In this document: positions 1-5,385 of the stretch, in pieces | How positions within the stretch are numbered: position 1 is the stretch's first letter | Layout of the letters: each line of letters opens with the position of its first letter | Origin: JAABRU01 sp050180235 | GTDB taxonomy: Bacteria; Desulfobacterota; Desulfobacteria; Desulfobacterales; Desulfococcaceae | Direction: 5' to 3' | DNA: 9,157 bases | NCBI GenBank assembly: GCA_050180235.1 | Contig: JBFXEJ010000166.1 | Span: forward strand, 1-9,157 | Notes under the pieces: model-generated | The model's input: the letters and a program-made list of their open reading frames with translations, nothing else | The model's database searches: none | What the model was told of the DNA's origin: nothing | Made by a program: the position numbers and the translations under genes

Positions 1-114
1 TTTAAAATACTTTCAGATAGATACAGAAACAGAAGAAAAAGATTTGAGTTAAGATTTAAATTGATAGCGGGTATTTATAATTTTGAATTGAAATCAAGAG
101 GAAATGACTTTTGA
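1..114 (+). CDS. Transposase, IS5-like DDE family, C-terminal 37 residues only (partial)
   Basis: Frame 1 is open from the window edge to TGA at 112-114 and encodes 37 residues. They include RYRNRRKRFELRF followed by LIAGIYNFEL. From memory, this basic RNRR-RF-LRF stretch followed by a hydrophobic LIA-IYN-EL helix is the typical C-terminus of IS5-family transposases of the DDE superfamily endonuclease type (DDE_Tnp_4-like). The catalytic DDE residues would lie upstream of the window, so activity cannot be judged. The ending looks natural rather than truncated, because the stop falls within the terminal inverted repeat. Subgroup assignment within IS5 is uncertain. Confidence 0.75.
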   Translation, partial: FKILSDRYRNRRKRFELRFKLIAGIYNFELKSRGNDF

Positions 115-127
115 AAGAGGTCTATTG
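103..127 (+). repeat. Right terminal inverted repeat of the left-hand IS
   Basis: Bases 107-127 (ending GAAAGAGGTCTATTG) are the exact reverse complement of 9033-9053. Including one mismatch, the match extends to 103-127 against 9033-9057. A 21-bp perfect inverted match placed just after a transposase reading frame is best read as the terminal inverted repeat of the element. Confidence 0.75.
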
Positions 128-183
128 CCTTCCGCAACGTATGGTTTCAATAGAGAATTGGTATAACATCATTTATTATGATG

Positions 184-210
184 AAAAAAGCGGTGAAATC
201 ATGTACCGCT
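184..210 (-). terminator. Intrinsic terminator of the ABC-2 permease gene, overlapping its stop codon
   Basis: On the minus strand the 6-bp stem AGCGGT (205-210) pairs with ACCGCT (189-194) around a 10-base loop, and a run of six T follows (184-189). The TGA stop (199-201) lies inside the loop. A GC-rich stem plus a T-run is the standard Rho-independent design. The stem is short, so efficiency may be modest. It marks the permease as the last gene of its transcript and may shield it from the neighbouring IS. Confidence 0.65.
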
Positions 211-1533
211 CCGTCCCCGCCTGATGAAAACTGCCCACGCGATGAACATATTGAGGGAAAAAAATGAAAGCAGCAGCAGGAGTTCCGGCAGTACGGTTTT
301 AATATTCCCGCCGCGGACAAAAATATCGGTCAGAGCGTTAAGTCCCCAGGCCAAAGGGGAAAAATGGCTGATCTGCTGCATCATCCGCGGCATGACATAG
401 ACCGGAACCATGATTCCGCCCAGTGCAGCGGCAATGACCACAGATACAGGGCCGAACATGGAGGCCTGTTCATAGGTTCTGGCCACAGTTCCCAGCATAA
501 CACCGTAGCCGGAAGCGGCCAGGGCAGAGCAGATCACAACAGCGGCAATGGCGAAGGGAGATGAACCCATTTCCAGCACCGGTGTTCCCAGAAGAGGCAG
601 TATATGTTTTCCCATAAGCAGGATAATGCCAAACTGGATAACGCATACCAGCACATACGCGATGATTTTTCCGCTTAGAATGGTAAGATAGGGTACAGGC
701 AGGGTCAGCAGGCGCACCAGGGTTCCCTCCTGTTTTTCCCGGATAATGGAGCCGCCCAGGGGAACCACAATGAAGAACATGCCGAAAAGAGCCCAGGCCG
801 GAACATTCTGCTGCACAGAAGTGGGCAGTTTTCCCATTCCCTCCTCTGAGGCGGTTCTGATTTCCATAATCCGTTTCTGTCCCCAGAGGCTGTCCACCGA
901 AAGAGGAGTTTCCTCCGAAAAATCCATCCCGTAAGGGCTGGCCGTCTGAAGAACGGATCGGATCTGCGCGGGCACAACTTCTGATATGATTCCGGCCTTG
1001 ATTTCCATCTCTATGGCAAGAGTCATCCGGTGCAGGGCATTGATCATGGCAGAGCGGAAACTTCCCTGAATCATGGGATCAAAATACAGGGTCAGACCGG
1101 GCAGAGCTTCTTCATCCGGATGATTTTGCGCTGTTTTTTCAGATGCAAAAGAGGATCGGATCTGCCGGACGGCCTGTTTCTGCACAGCTTCTGAAAGTCC
1201 CTCCTGAATAACAATACAGATCTGAAAATCACCGTCTGCCACCAGTTTCCGGGCAGAATCCTCAGTGAGTTCCTGTCCCCCAATCTGCCGGATGATTTTC
1301 ACAGACGCTGATTTCTGCAACTGCTCCTCAAATATCCGGCCCAGAGACTGGAGATCCCGGTCAATGAACAGTATCCCGATATCGCTTTCCCCTGTGGTTT
1401 TCAGGACATTTTCCTGCACCAGGGAGATAACCACCACCAGAGCGGCAGGCATGAAAAACAGCACAAGCATCCCGGAACGATCCCGTGCCAGCAGCAGCAG
1501 TTCCTTGAAAACAGTTGCAGTCAGTTTAATCAT
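199..1533 (-). CDS. ABC-2 type transporter permease (integral membrane subunit)
   Basis: The 444-residue protein is an ABC exporter membrane subunit of the ABC-2 / YhhJ-YbhS-like type. A short cytoplasmic N-terminus (KELLLLARDRS) precedes helix 1 (about 22-40). A large extracytoplasmic domain (about 45-244) follows, then five clustered helices (about 245-263, 283-307, 326-349, 359-381, 415-436). The segment REKQEGTLVRLLTLPV (265-280) after helix 2 and SPLAWGLNALTDIFVRGG (392-409) before the last helix are family hallmarks. The extracytoplasmic domain makes it longer than the roughly 370-residue E. coli relatives. Such permeases dimerise and need an ATPase subunit, and often an HlyD-like adaptor. 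Neither is encoded next to it: a terminator closes the 3' side and a divergent gene lies on the 5' side. The start is the first ATG in frame with a hydrophobic N-terminus, but no clear Shine-Dalgarno sequence precedes it. The substrate is unknown. Confidence 0.9.
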   Translation of the reverse strand: MIKLTATVFKELLLLARDRSGMLVLFFMPAALVVVISLVQENVLKTTGESDIGILFIDRDLQSLGRIFEEQLQKSASVKIIRQIGGQELTEDSARKLVADGDFQICIVIQEGLSEAVQKQAVRQIRSSFASEKTAQNHPDEEALPGLTLYFDPMIQGSFRSAMINALHRMTLAIEMEIKAGIISEVVPAQIRSVLQTASPYGMDFSEETPLSVDSLWGQKRIMEIRTASEEGMGKLPTSVQQNVPAWALFGMFFIVVPLGGSIIREKQEGTLVRLLTLPVPYLTILSGKIIAYVLVCVIQFGIILLMGKHILPLLGTPVLEMGSSPFAIAAVVICSALAASGYGVMLGTVARTYEQASMFGPVSVVIAAALGGIMVPVYVMPRMMQQISHFSPLAWGLNALTDIFVRGGNIKTVLPELLLLLSFFSLNMFIAWAVFIRRGRSGT

Positions 1534-1541
1534 AATTCACA

Positions 1542-1568
1542 GTTATCTTATGCCTGATCTGATGTCAA
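1542..1568 (-). promoter_or_regulatory. Possible promoter for the ABC-2 permease gene
   Basis: On the minus strand a perfect TTGACA (1563-1568) is followed after 15 bases by GATAAC (1542-1547), which matches 4 of 6 bases of the -10 consensus. The short spacer is unfavourable. The predicted transcript would start almost at the ATG at 1533, making it leaderless or nearly so. That would agree with the absence of a ribosome binding site but remains weak evidence. Confidence 0.3.
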
Positions 1569-1590
1569 GAACAAACATGCAAAGAATTGC

Positions 1591-1619
1591 TTGCAAAACA
1601 CTGTTCTCTCTTTTATACT
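1591..1619 (+). promoter_or_regulatory. Sigma70-like promoter for the small membrane protein gene
   Basis: TTGCAA (1591-1596) and TATACT (1614-1619) are separated by an ideal 17-base spacer; the -10 element matches consensus at 5 of 6 positions and the -35 at 4 of 6. Transcription would begin near 1626, giving a leader of about 43 bases before the ATG at 1669. It probably also serves the nuclease gene downstream. Confidence 0.55.
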
Positions 1620-1668
1620 TACAGAAGTTTCACATAAACCCCAAACAGTGCAGGAAAGGAAAAAATCA

Positions 1669-2082
1669 ATGAAAGTATTAAAAAGCATTCCTCTTTTTTT
1701 ATTCATGCTCATTATTTACAATATTCTGGAATTTTCCAATCCCAATCCGGAATCAGGAAATATGGTAAGCAAAGTTCTTTTTCAGTTCCATATGATTTCA
1801 GGTGCGGATGTTACTGTGGATATCAGCACCCTGCTCAGCATTATCGGACTTCATGCCCTGTATTTTGAGATTCTGAAATCACTCAGGGGTTCGGTATCCA
1901 CGATTATCAGTCATACTTTGTCACTGATTGTGTTTATCATTTTTCTCGTGGAGTTCATTGTGGTGAAACATGCGGGAACAGCCTGTTTTATGATCCTGAC
2001 CTTTATGTCTCTGCTGGTTGTCATCGCAGGATTTACAGTCAGTATTTCATCCGCCCGGCGGGATATTGTGGTGGACAGATGA
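1669..2082 (+). CDS. Small four-helix integral membrane protein of unknown function
   Basis: The 137-residue product has four predicted membrane helices (about 5-21, 52-70, 77-99, 104-126) and short polar loops. The first loop after helix 1 reads EFSNPNPESGN. The C-terminus IAGFTVSISSARRDIVVDR resembles, from memory, the conserved end of a widespread family of about 135-residue bacterial membrane proteins with no assigned role; I cannot name a family. I chose the ATG at 1669 over the in-frame ATG at 1591 because AAAGGA (1655-1660) lies 8 bases before it and because the longer form would add a non-hydrophobic leader overlapping the promoter. The gene lies 110 bases upstream of the SbcD-like gene on the same strand and may share its transcript. 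No catalytic motif is visible. Confidence 0.8.
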   Translation: MKVLKSIPLFLFMLIIYNILEFSNPNPESGNMVSKVLFQFHMISGADVTVDISTLLSIIGLHALYFEILKSLRGSVSTIISHTLSLIVFIIFLVEFIVVKHAGTACFMILTFMSLLVVIAGFTVSISSARRDIVVDR

Positions 2083-2192
2083 CTGGAAATATCCGGACAG
2101 AGGCACGGCCTGCGGCTGTACGGATTATTCGGACAGGCAGAACATTATCTTCATGCTGTGGCATGAGCAGATGATAGGGAAAAAAATAAACC

Positions 2193-3449
2193 ATGCTCAC
2201 ATTTCTTCACGCGGCCGACATTCATCTGGACAGTCCGCTGCGCAATCTGGATCGTTACGAGGGTGCACCCGCGGATGCTGTGCGCGGGGCCGGACGCAGG
2301 GCTTTGGAAAATCTGGTGGATCTTGCACTTGCCCGGTCAGCGGATTTTGTTCTGATTTCCGGGGACTTGTATGACGGGGAATGGAAAGACTACAATACCG
2401 GGCTGCATTTTGTCTCCCGCATGTCCCGGCTTCGGGACGCGGATATTCCGGTCTTTATCATCTCCGGCAATCATGACGCTTCCAGCCGCATGACCCGTGT
2501 GCTTCGCCTGCCGGACAATGTGCATATGCTCTCCACAGGCAGCCCGGAAAGCATTTGTGTGGAAAAAAGCAATGCCGTCATTCACGGTCAGGGATTCAGT
2601 TCTCCGGGTGTGAAAAAAAACATGGTGACGGACTATCCTGATGCCAGGCCCGGATATTTCAATATCGGAATGCTGCACACCTGCGCGACCGGCAGAGAAG
2701 GCCATGAACCCTATGCACCCTGCACGGTTTCGGATATGACAGACAAAGGATATGATTACTGGGCCTTGGGACATGTGCATAAAAGAGAAATTCTTTCCGA
2801 AGAACCTTATATTGTTTTTTCCGGCAATATCCAGGGACGCCATATAAGGGAAAGCGGTTCCAAAGGCTGCATGCTGGTGGAAGTGGACGGAAACGGCAGG
2901 GCAAAACCCGAATTTCATCCTTTGGATGTGCTGCGTTGGGAAATGCTGCGGCCCGATATTTCCCATGCAGAGGACGGATATGGTGCTGTGGATCGGATTT
3001 GTGAACAGATGCAGACGGTTCTGGATGCAAATGAAGGGCTTCCCCTGGCCCTGCGCGTGGAAATCAGCGGCCCGGCACCGGCCCATGATATGTTAAGTGG
3101 CAGACCGGAACACTGGAAGCAGCAGATTAGAGGGGCAGTGCTGGACAGAGCCGGGGATCAGGTCTGGCTGGAAAAAATCATTTTCCGCACCCGGCCCCCT
3201 GAGGATGATTTGCTGTCCCTTTCGCCTGACGGCCCGGTCGGAGAACTGCTGGGCGTTTTTGATGACATTCCCTCTGATCCGGAAATGATGAAAATCCTTA
3301 GCGGTTCTTTGGATGATCTTGCCCGGAAACTGCCGCGGGAACTGAAAGATATTTCCGAATCTCTGCGTTTTGAGGATCAGAAATGGCTGGAAGAAATGAT
3401 AGCGGGCGTCAGACCCATACTGCTCAGCCGGCTGCTGCGGACGCCTTAA
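2193..3449 (+). CDS. SbcD/YhaO-type metallophosphoesterase, putative DNA repair exonuclease
   Basis: This is a 418-residue calcineurin-like metallophosphoesterase of the SbcD/Mre11 group. All metal-binding motifs are present: D9-x-H11 in HAADIHLDSP, GDLYD (57-61), GNHD (92-95), a histidine in GMLHT (159-163), and GHVH (193-196). GNIQGRHIRE (211-220) resembles the post-catalytic motif of B. subtilis YhaO-like proteins, whose length (about 410 residues) also fits. The family cleaves DNA ends with Mn2+, normally together with an SMC-like ATPase (SbcC or YhaN). No such ATPase follows here; the next gene starts 268 bases on and encodes an outer-membrane protein. The ATG is the first after an in-frame TAA (2187-2189); only a weak AGGGA (2176-2180), 12 bases upstream, could serve as ribosome binding site. 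The catalytic domain looks intact. A nuclease role is inferred from the family. Confidence 0.88.
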   Translation: MLTFLHAADIHLDSPLRNLDRYEGAPADAVRGAGRRALENLVDLALARSADFVLISGDLYDGEWKDYNTGLHFVSRMSRLRDADIPVFIISGNHDASSRMTRVLRLPDNVHMLSTGSPESICVEKSNAVIHGQGFSSPGVKKNMVTDYPDARPGYFNIGMLHTCATGREGHEPYAPCTVSDMTDKGYDYWALGHVHKREILSEEPYIVFSGNIQGRHIRESGSKGCMLVEVDGNGRAKPEFHPLDVLRWEMLRPDISHAEDGYGAVDRICEQMQTVLDANEGLPLALRVEISGPAPAHDMLSGRPEHWKQQIRGAVLDRAGDQVWLEKIIFRTRPPEDDLLSLSPDGPVGELLGVFDDIPSDPEMMKILSGSLDDLARKLPRELKDISESLRFEDQKWLEEMIAGVRPILLSRLLRTP

Positions 3450-3452
3450 ACC

Positions 3453-3478
3453 AAAAGAAATTCTTTTATTGCAATAAA
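3453..3478. promoter_or_regulatory. Overlapping palindromes just after the nuclease gene
   Basis: AAAAGAA-A-TTCTTTT (3453-3467) is a perfect dyad around one base. It overlaps TTTATTGCAATAAA (3465-3478), a perfect 14-bp palindrome. Neither has enough GC or loop space for a convincing terminator, so they may be protein-binding sites or a weak bidirectional end signal. The role is unknown. Confidence 0.3.
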
Positions 3479-3511
3479 GCGGATTTGATGATAGATTTCC
3501 GGATAGGGGCT

Positions 3512-3617
3512 GTGCACAGGATAAAAAAATAAACGTTTGATATTATTTAATCTTACAGTTTCAGTTTGATATTGCAGTTTATTTGAAAATCTGGCTTGCA
3601 TTTGTCCCGTGCACAGG
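3512..3617 (+). repeat. Direct repeat GTGCACAGG, two copies upstream of the tpsB operon
   Basis: GTGCACAGG occurs at 3512-3520 and again at 3609-3617. Each copy sits in a small dyad (CTGTGCACAG at 3510-3519; TCCC and GGGA arms around the second) and is followed by an A-rich run containing GGATAAAAA. Paired sites 97 bases apart upstream of an operon suggest a regulator-binding site, although GTGCAC is itself palindromic and short. Confidence 0.35.
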
Positions 3618-3630
3618 GAAAAGGGATAAA
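3602..3630 (+). promoter_or_regulatory. Weak candidate promoter for the tpsB-CHAT-DUF928 operon
   Basis: TTGTCC (3602-3607) and GATAAA (3625-3630) have a 17-base spacer, each matching the sigma70 consensus at 4 of 6 positions. The second GTGCACAGG motif falls inside the spacer. If real, transcription would start near 3637, so the tandem 18-bp repeats would lie in the mRNA leader. No better match was seen between 3450 and 3711. Confidence 0.3.
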
Positions 3631-3631
3631 A

Positions 3632-3703
3632 ATATTTATAAGTTATCATATATTTATAAGTTATCATATATTTATAAGTTATCATATAGTTATAACTCAT
3701 CAT
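3632..3703 (+). repeat. Four tandem 18-bp AT-rich repeats before the tpsB ribosome binding site
   Basis: The unit ATATTTATAAGTTATCAT is repeated three times without change (3632-3649, 3650-3667, 3668-3685), followed by a fourth copy with three differences (3686-3703). Each exact copy contains ATAAGTTAT, a 9-bp dyad with one central base. The array ends directly at the AAAGGAG of the downstream gene. It could be an iterated operator, an mRNA leader element, or a copy-number-variable tract affecting operon expression. Confidence 0.9.
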
Positions 3704-3720
3704 AAAGGAGCATGGCCTTG
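3704..3720 (+). promoter_or_regulatory. Ribosome binding site that decides the tpsB start (TTG at 3718)
   Basis: AAAGGAG (3704-3710) is a strong Shine-Dalgarno sequence. The ATG at 3712 begins one base after it, too close for initiation. The in-frame TTG at 3718-3720 is 7 bases away, the usual spacing. The TTG start gives an N-terminus beginning MQKILFVLL, a normal signal peptide. Confidence 0.6.
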
Positions 3721-5367
3721 CAGAAAATTCTTTTTGTTTTACTGACAGTCTGCCTGATGTGCGTCTGCGGAAATGCCGCGGGAGAGGAAATTCAGGCAGA
3801 AAAGCAAAACAGCCTGCCGCAGGTTAAGGAAAGCGGAAACCGGCTTTCCTCGGTGGGGAAAGTGTATGTGAACCGTTTTCAGTTTGAGGGGAATACAGTT
3901 TTCCCGGATGAAAAACTGTCTGCCCTTACATTGGCCTATGAAAAACGGGAGATCACCGCCGAAGAACTGCAGGAAGCCGCACAGAAAATCACAGAATATT
4001 ATGTGACCGGCGGTTATGTCAACTCCGGGGCAGTTATTCCGGATCAGGAGGTTCAGGACGGCAATATCACTGTTCAGATTATGGAAGGAAAACTTAACGG
4101 AACAGACATCATCAGCGAGACATGGCTCCGGAAGAGATATGTCCTCAGCCGTCTGGCATCAGTCACAGACAGCACATCCCCTCTGAATGTCATCCATATT
4201 CAGGACAGACTGAAACTGCTGAAAGAGGATCCCCGCATTGAAAATATCAACGCCAGCCTCAAGTCCGGGCTGGAAAGAGGGGAAGCTTTTCTGGAACTGG
4301 AGGTGATTGAGGCCAAACCTTATAATATCGGACTGATTTTCAACAATTACAATTCCCCAAGCATCGGTGCATACAGAGGGGAACTGCAGATGTCCCACAT
4401 GAATCTTACAGGATGGGGTGATGCCCTGAATCTCCGCTACGCGCTGACTGAGGGTCTGGATGAATATTTCGGAAGTTACACCATTCCCCTGAACCGGTGG
4501 GGAACGACCCTGAGTCTGGAAACCGAACGCAGTGAGTCTGTTGTAAAGGCAGTGCCTTTTGATGAGCTGGATATTGAGAGCGAAACCACTATTTATCGTG
4601 CGGAACTGCGGCATCCTTTTTACAAAACCCTGTCCGATGAATTTTCTGTGGGGTTGCGCTTTGAAGGCGGAAAAAGTGAAACTTCCCTGCTCAATGAGGG
4701 ATTTGCCTTTTCCCAAGGCGTGGATCCGGACGGAACCCACCGAACATCAGTGCTGGGTTTTACCCAAGAATGGGTTAAGCGGAGCATGGTGCAGGTGATT
4801 GCAGCACGCTCTGTTTTCAGTTTTGGGCTGGATATGCTGGATGCGACTATTAACGACAGCGGCCCGGACGGAGAGTTTTTTTTATGGCTGGGGCAGTTCC
4901 AGTGGGTCAGAAAATTTGCCTTTCTGGACAGTCAGGTACTGTTCCGTTTTGACACCCGTCTGTCCAATGATCCGCTGCTGCCTATGACAAAATTTGAAAT
5001 CGGCGGTTCTTCCACTGTCCGGGGATACCGGGAAAACCAGATGACAAGCGATAACGGACTGATCACCTCCCTGGAATGGTGGATTCCGGTCTGGCATCTG
5101 AAAATACCGGGCCTGAGCAAAAAGACCGGGGATGGTCTTTTGCAGTTATGCCCTTTTTATGATTACGGCAAAGGATGGAACAGGGATATGGAAGATCCCG
5201 CGCCTGACAATCTGTCCAGTTTGGGACTGGGTGCACGCTGGACTGTGAATGAAAAAATCAATGCGCAGGTGTACTGGGGCCATGCCCTGAGAGATGCGGA
5301 TGTTTCCACAGAATACGATCTCCAGGATGACGGCATTCATTTTGAAATCAGTGCATTTTTATTTTAG
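3718..5367 (+). CDS. TpsB/FhaC/ShlB-family outer-membrane transporter of two-partner secretion
   Basis: The protein (549 residues from TTG 3718; 551 if ATG 3712, whose numbering is used here) is an outer-membrane polypeptide exporter. A signal peptide (about 1-24) precedes a first POTRA domain (about 52-128) with the family signature: VYVNRFQFEGNTVF, then ITEYYVTGGYVNSGAVIPDQ, then VQIMEGKL. A second POTRA-like region (about 131-203) leads into the 16-strand-type barrel (about 204-551). The barrel carries VRGYRENQ (436-443), the conserved loop-6 motif of the Omp85/TpsB superfamily, YDYGKGW near the end, and a C-terminal Phe as the outer-membrane insertion signal. Length fits FhaC/ShlB (about 550). 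Such proteins export a TpsA exoprotein carrying a TPS domain; none is encoded in this window. It is the first gene of an operon, 18 bases from the CHAT gene. Confidence 0.92.
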   Translation: MQKILFVLLTVCLMCVCGNAAGEEIQAEKQNSLPQVKESGNRLSSVGKVYVNRFQFEGNTVFPDEKLSALTLAYEKREITAEELQEAAQKITEYYVTGGYVNSGAVIPDQEVQDGNITVQIMEGKLNGTDIISETWLRKRYVLSRLASVTDSTSPLNVIHIQDRLKLLKEDPRIENINASLKSGLERGEAFLELEVIEAKPYNIGLIFNNYNSPSIGAYRGELQMSHMNLTGWGDALNLRYALTEGLDEYFGSYTIPLNRWGTTLSLETERSESVVKAVPFDELDIESETTIYRAELRHPFYKTLSDEFSVGLRFEGGKSETSLLNEGFAFSQGVDPDGTHRTSVLGFTQEWVKRSMVQVIAARSVFSFGLDMLDATINDSGPDGEFFLWLGQFQWVRKFAFLDSQVLFRFDTRLSNDPLLPMTKFEIGGSSTVRGYRENQMTSDNGLITSLEWWIPVWHLKIPGLSKKTGDGLLQLCPFYDYGKGWNRDMEDPAPDNLSSLGLGARWTVNEKINAQVYWGHALRDADVSTEYDLQDDGIHFEISAFLF

Positions 5368-5385
5368 GGGATTGGAGACCGGGCC

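Larger units (their letters stand above)
1..127 (+). mobile_element. 3' end of an IS5-like insertion sequence
   Basis: This is the right-hand end of an insertion sequence that enters the window from the left. It consists of the tail of a DDE transposase gene (stop at 112-114) and a terminal inverted repeat at about 103-127. The transposase stop codon lies inside the terminal repeat, a compact layout common in small insertion sequences. The outer edge is placed at about 127 because the inverted match to 9033-9057 stops there. The target duplication cannot be seen, because the other end of this copy is outside the window. Confidence 0.75.

Noticed and set aside
121..154. TCTATTG/CAATAGA inverted pair as a nested second IS end
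   Set aside because: Only 9 bases (TTCAATAGA) match the left terminal repeat before the sequence diverges; chance similarity is adequate.
167..183. CATCAT/ATGATG hairpin as a terminator
   Set aside because: It is A/T-rich with a 5-base loop and no T-run; the stronger AGCGGT/ACCGCT hairpin next to it already explains termination.
2018..2374. 118-residue plus-strand frame bridging the membrane protein and the nuclease
   Set aside because: It overlaps the ends of two well-supported genes in another frame, and its sequence is low-complexity Gly/Cys/Ser-rich without a domain.
3585..3610. Sigma54 promoter at TGGC-TTGC upstream of tpsB
   Set aside because: TGGC and TTGC are adjacent rather than separated by the required spacing, and no GC dinucleotide falls at the -12 position.
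3446..3703. Minus-strand 85-residue frame with repeated Tyr-rich MITYKY units
   Set aside because: The repeats are only the translation of the non-coding 18-bp array; 18 is divisible by 3, so the frame stays open by construction. The rest has no recognisable domain.
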